A stretch of 64,000 nt of DNA from Paragordius varius (taxonomy: Eukaryota; Nematomorpha). The stretch's first letter is position 1. Each line of letters opens with the position of its first letter. Of the stretch, positions 63,101-64,000 are shown in pieces. Under the pieces are notes generated by a model. The model was not told where the DNA came from. It worked only from the letters and a program-made list of their open reading frames with translations, and ran no database searches. Both the position numbers and the translations under genes were made by a program. The DNA lies in NCBI GenBank assembly GCA_964247055.1, contig OZ176050.1:11656001-11720000 (forward strand). Direction: 5' to 3'.

Positions 63101-64000
63101 CAATATAAACTAGTGCTTTCTGTGCGAGGAAACGCTCCTAAACTGATCACTTTTTTTCTATCCATACAACTACCATATATTGCCTATATTCAAATATTTA
63201 ATTTTAGCAAATTATAGTGTTGTTTGAATATTGGAAAGAAGAAAAATTAGTTTTTGCGCACTTAGTATTAGAATTTAATAAATTTTCAAATTCAAAAACA
63301 ATTTGGTAATTTATGGGCATGAGTTAATACTGTAAAGTTTGCGAAAAAAAAGAAATCTTTAACTTCTTGACATGCGAATCAACCCATAAAATTTATATAA
63401 ACATCTATATAACTTTTCAAAGAACTTTTTTAATATTTTATATTCATTTTTGGGAATCCCTCTATAAACTTCCCTCTTCAATCCCAATATATAGAGTTTG
63501 TTCATTATTTAAATTTATTAAAGGTAAAAATTTTTTCGTAAAAAACTATGAATGAGAATAGAGCTGCAAGTAATCAATCATTGTCCGTTTCAAAATTTTA
63601 ATTAGAGATCCCGGTTGATTACTTGAAAGCTTCTATACTTTACTTTACAGATTTATTTTTTATTATTCACTCATGTGTTCATATCAAGCGGGGTGGGGAC
63701 AGTCAAATTTGAAAATTATCTTAGTTGGAGCGCAAACAAAATAAGGTTGGGATTACATACATAATAATGTTAAATGCGCTTAATTTTATTGAGAGGCATA
63801 CATTGATGACCAAAGTTTAATTATAGAAAATTTATTATAAGTTTTATTACCATTCAACTTATTTATATTTATGGAATGATACAGTCTACAAGCTCCCACA
63901 TCTCTCAAATTTCAATGAAAAACCAAAAACCTATGACAATCATGGTTTTTAGCGATGATGACGAAAGGATGTACATATATTTTGTTGATGTTTGCAACAC
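57967..64000 (+). CDS. Unrecognised multi-exon gene with signal-peptide-like start, partial at the right
   Basis: Exon 1 (57967-58030) encodes MKIPTFLLLTIFLVLLIVQQ, a typical signal peptide or anchor, followed by a GTATAT donor. Further exons with GT-AG borders: 58244-58386, 59286 to an unclear end, 59673-59742, 59808-59964, 61113-61257, 62472-62529, 62864-62944, 63651-63745 and 63893 to beyond 64000. Phases agree within three runs: exons 1-2, 59673 to 61113, and 62472 to 63893. The joins at 59286 and between 61257 and 62472 are not settled, so exons are missing or wrong there. The product is rich in N-glycosylation sequons (NVTKL, NLTKK, NCTNST, NCSN, NITV) and isolated cysteines, so it is probably secreted or an ectodomain. 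KTRIIVQTDGGIFSNC vaguely recalls a vWA/integrin-beta strand, too weak to name. Confidence 0.6.
60143..60176. repeat. (AT)n microsatellite
   Basis: AT run of 34 bp in an intron of the unknown gene. Just upstream, a 24-bp unit TATCCGAATCCTCTATTATC.. occurs twice in tandem (about 60062-60109). Confidence 0.95.

Noticed and set aside
1-64000. CRISPR arrays, operons or prokaryotic signals
   Set aside because: Spliced eukaryotic genes occupy the window. The tandem repeats found are satellites, microsatellites or transposon parts without spacer structure.

Overview
This window is AT-rich animal nuclear DNA. Four ancestral eukaryotic or animal genes can be read exon by exon. They are unc-13/Munc13 (minus strand, N-terminal part only), IMP3 (plus), a class VII myosin (plus, apparently complete) and ARGLU1 (plus). 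A fifth, unrecognised gene with a signal-peptide-like first exon (plus) runs off the right edge. Codon use fits the standard code. A full MyTH4-FERM-SH3-MyTH4-FERM myosin VII together with a C2A-type UNC-13 points to a metazoan. I cannot name the species. Introns of 22, 27 and 29 nt in IMP3 and ARGLU1 are far below the usual animal minimum. Dicyemid mesozoans are the animals I know for introns this short, but the longer introns of the other genes mean this is only a hint.

Layout. 1-6147: AT-rich DNA without a recognisable exon, holding one small terminal-inverted-repeat (TIR) element and a short broken Gypsy-like fragment. 6148-15159 (minus): fifteen phase-consistent exons of unc-13. 15160-15282: a 123-bp divergent intergenic gap. 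15283-16358 (plus): IMP3. 16359-28641: a transposon-rich stretch with a tandem satellite of about 160-bp units, a hAT transposon with matching TIRs and an 8-bp target duplication, a second element nested inside that hAT gene, a 1.24-kb foldback element and a TIR element related to the one near 2.5 kb. 28642-47952 (plus): myosin VII in 44 exons (2,913 codons); one intron is almost entirely a decayed TA-flanked DNA transposon. 48935-52573 (plus): an RTE-like LINE between perfect 15-bp target duplications. 53480-55464 (plus): ARGLU1. 55800-56200: an antisense LINE 3' fragment. 57967-64000: the unrecognised secreted or membrane gene.

The host genes do not form a pathway. UNC-13 primes exocytic vesicles, IMP3 acts in the small-subunit processome, myosin VII is an actin motor of protrusions and ARGLU1 is a splicing/transcription cofactor. 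The main organising themes are the divergent unc-13/IMP3 pair, the contrast between ultrashort and ordinary introns, and several unrelated families of TA-flanked inverted-repeat elements that have filled introns and intergenic DNA.
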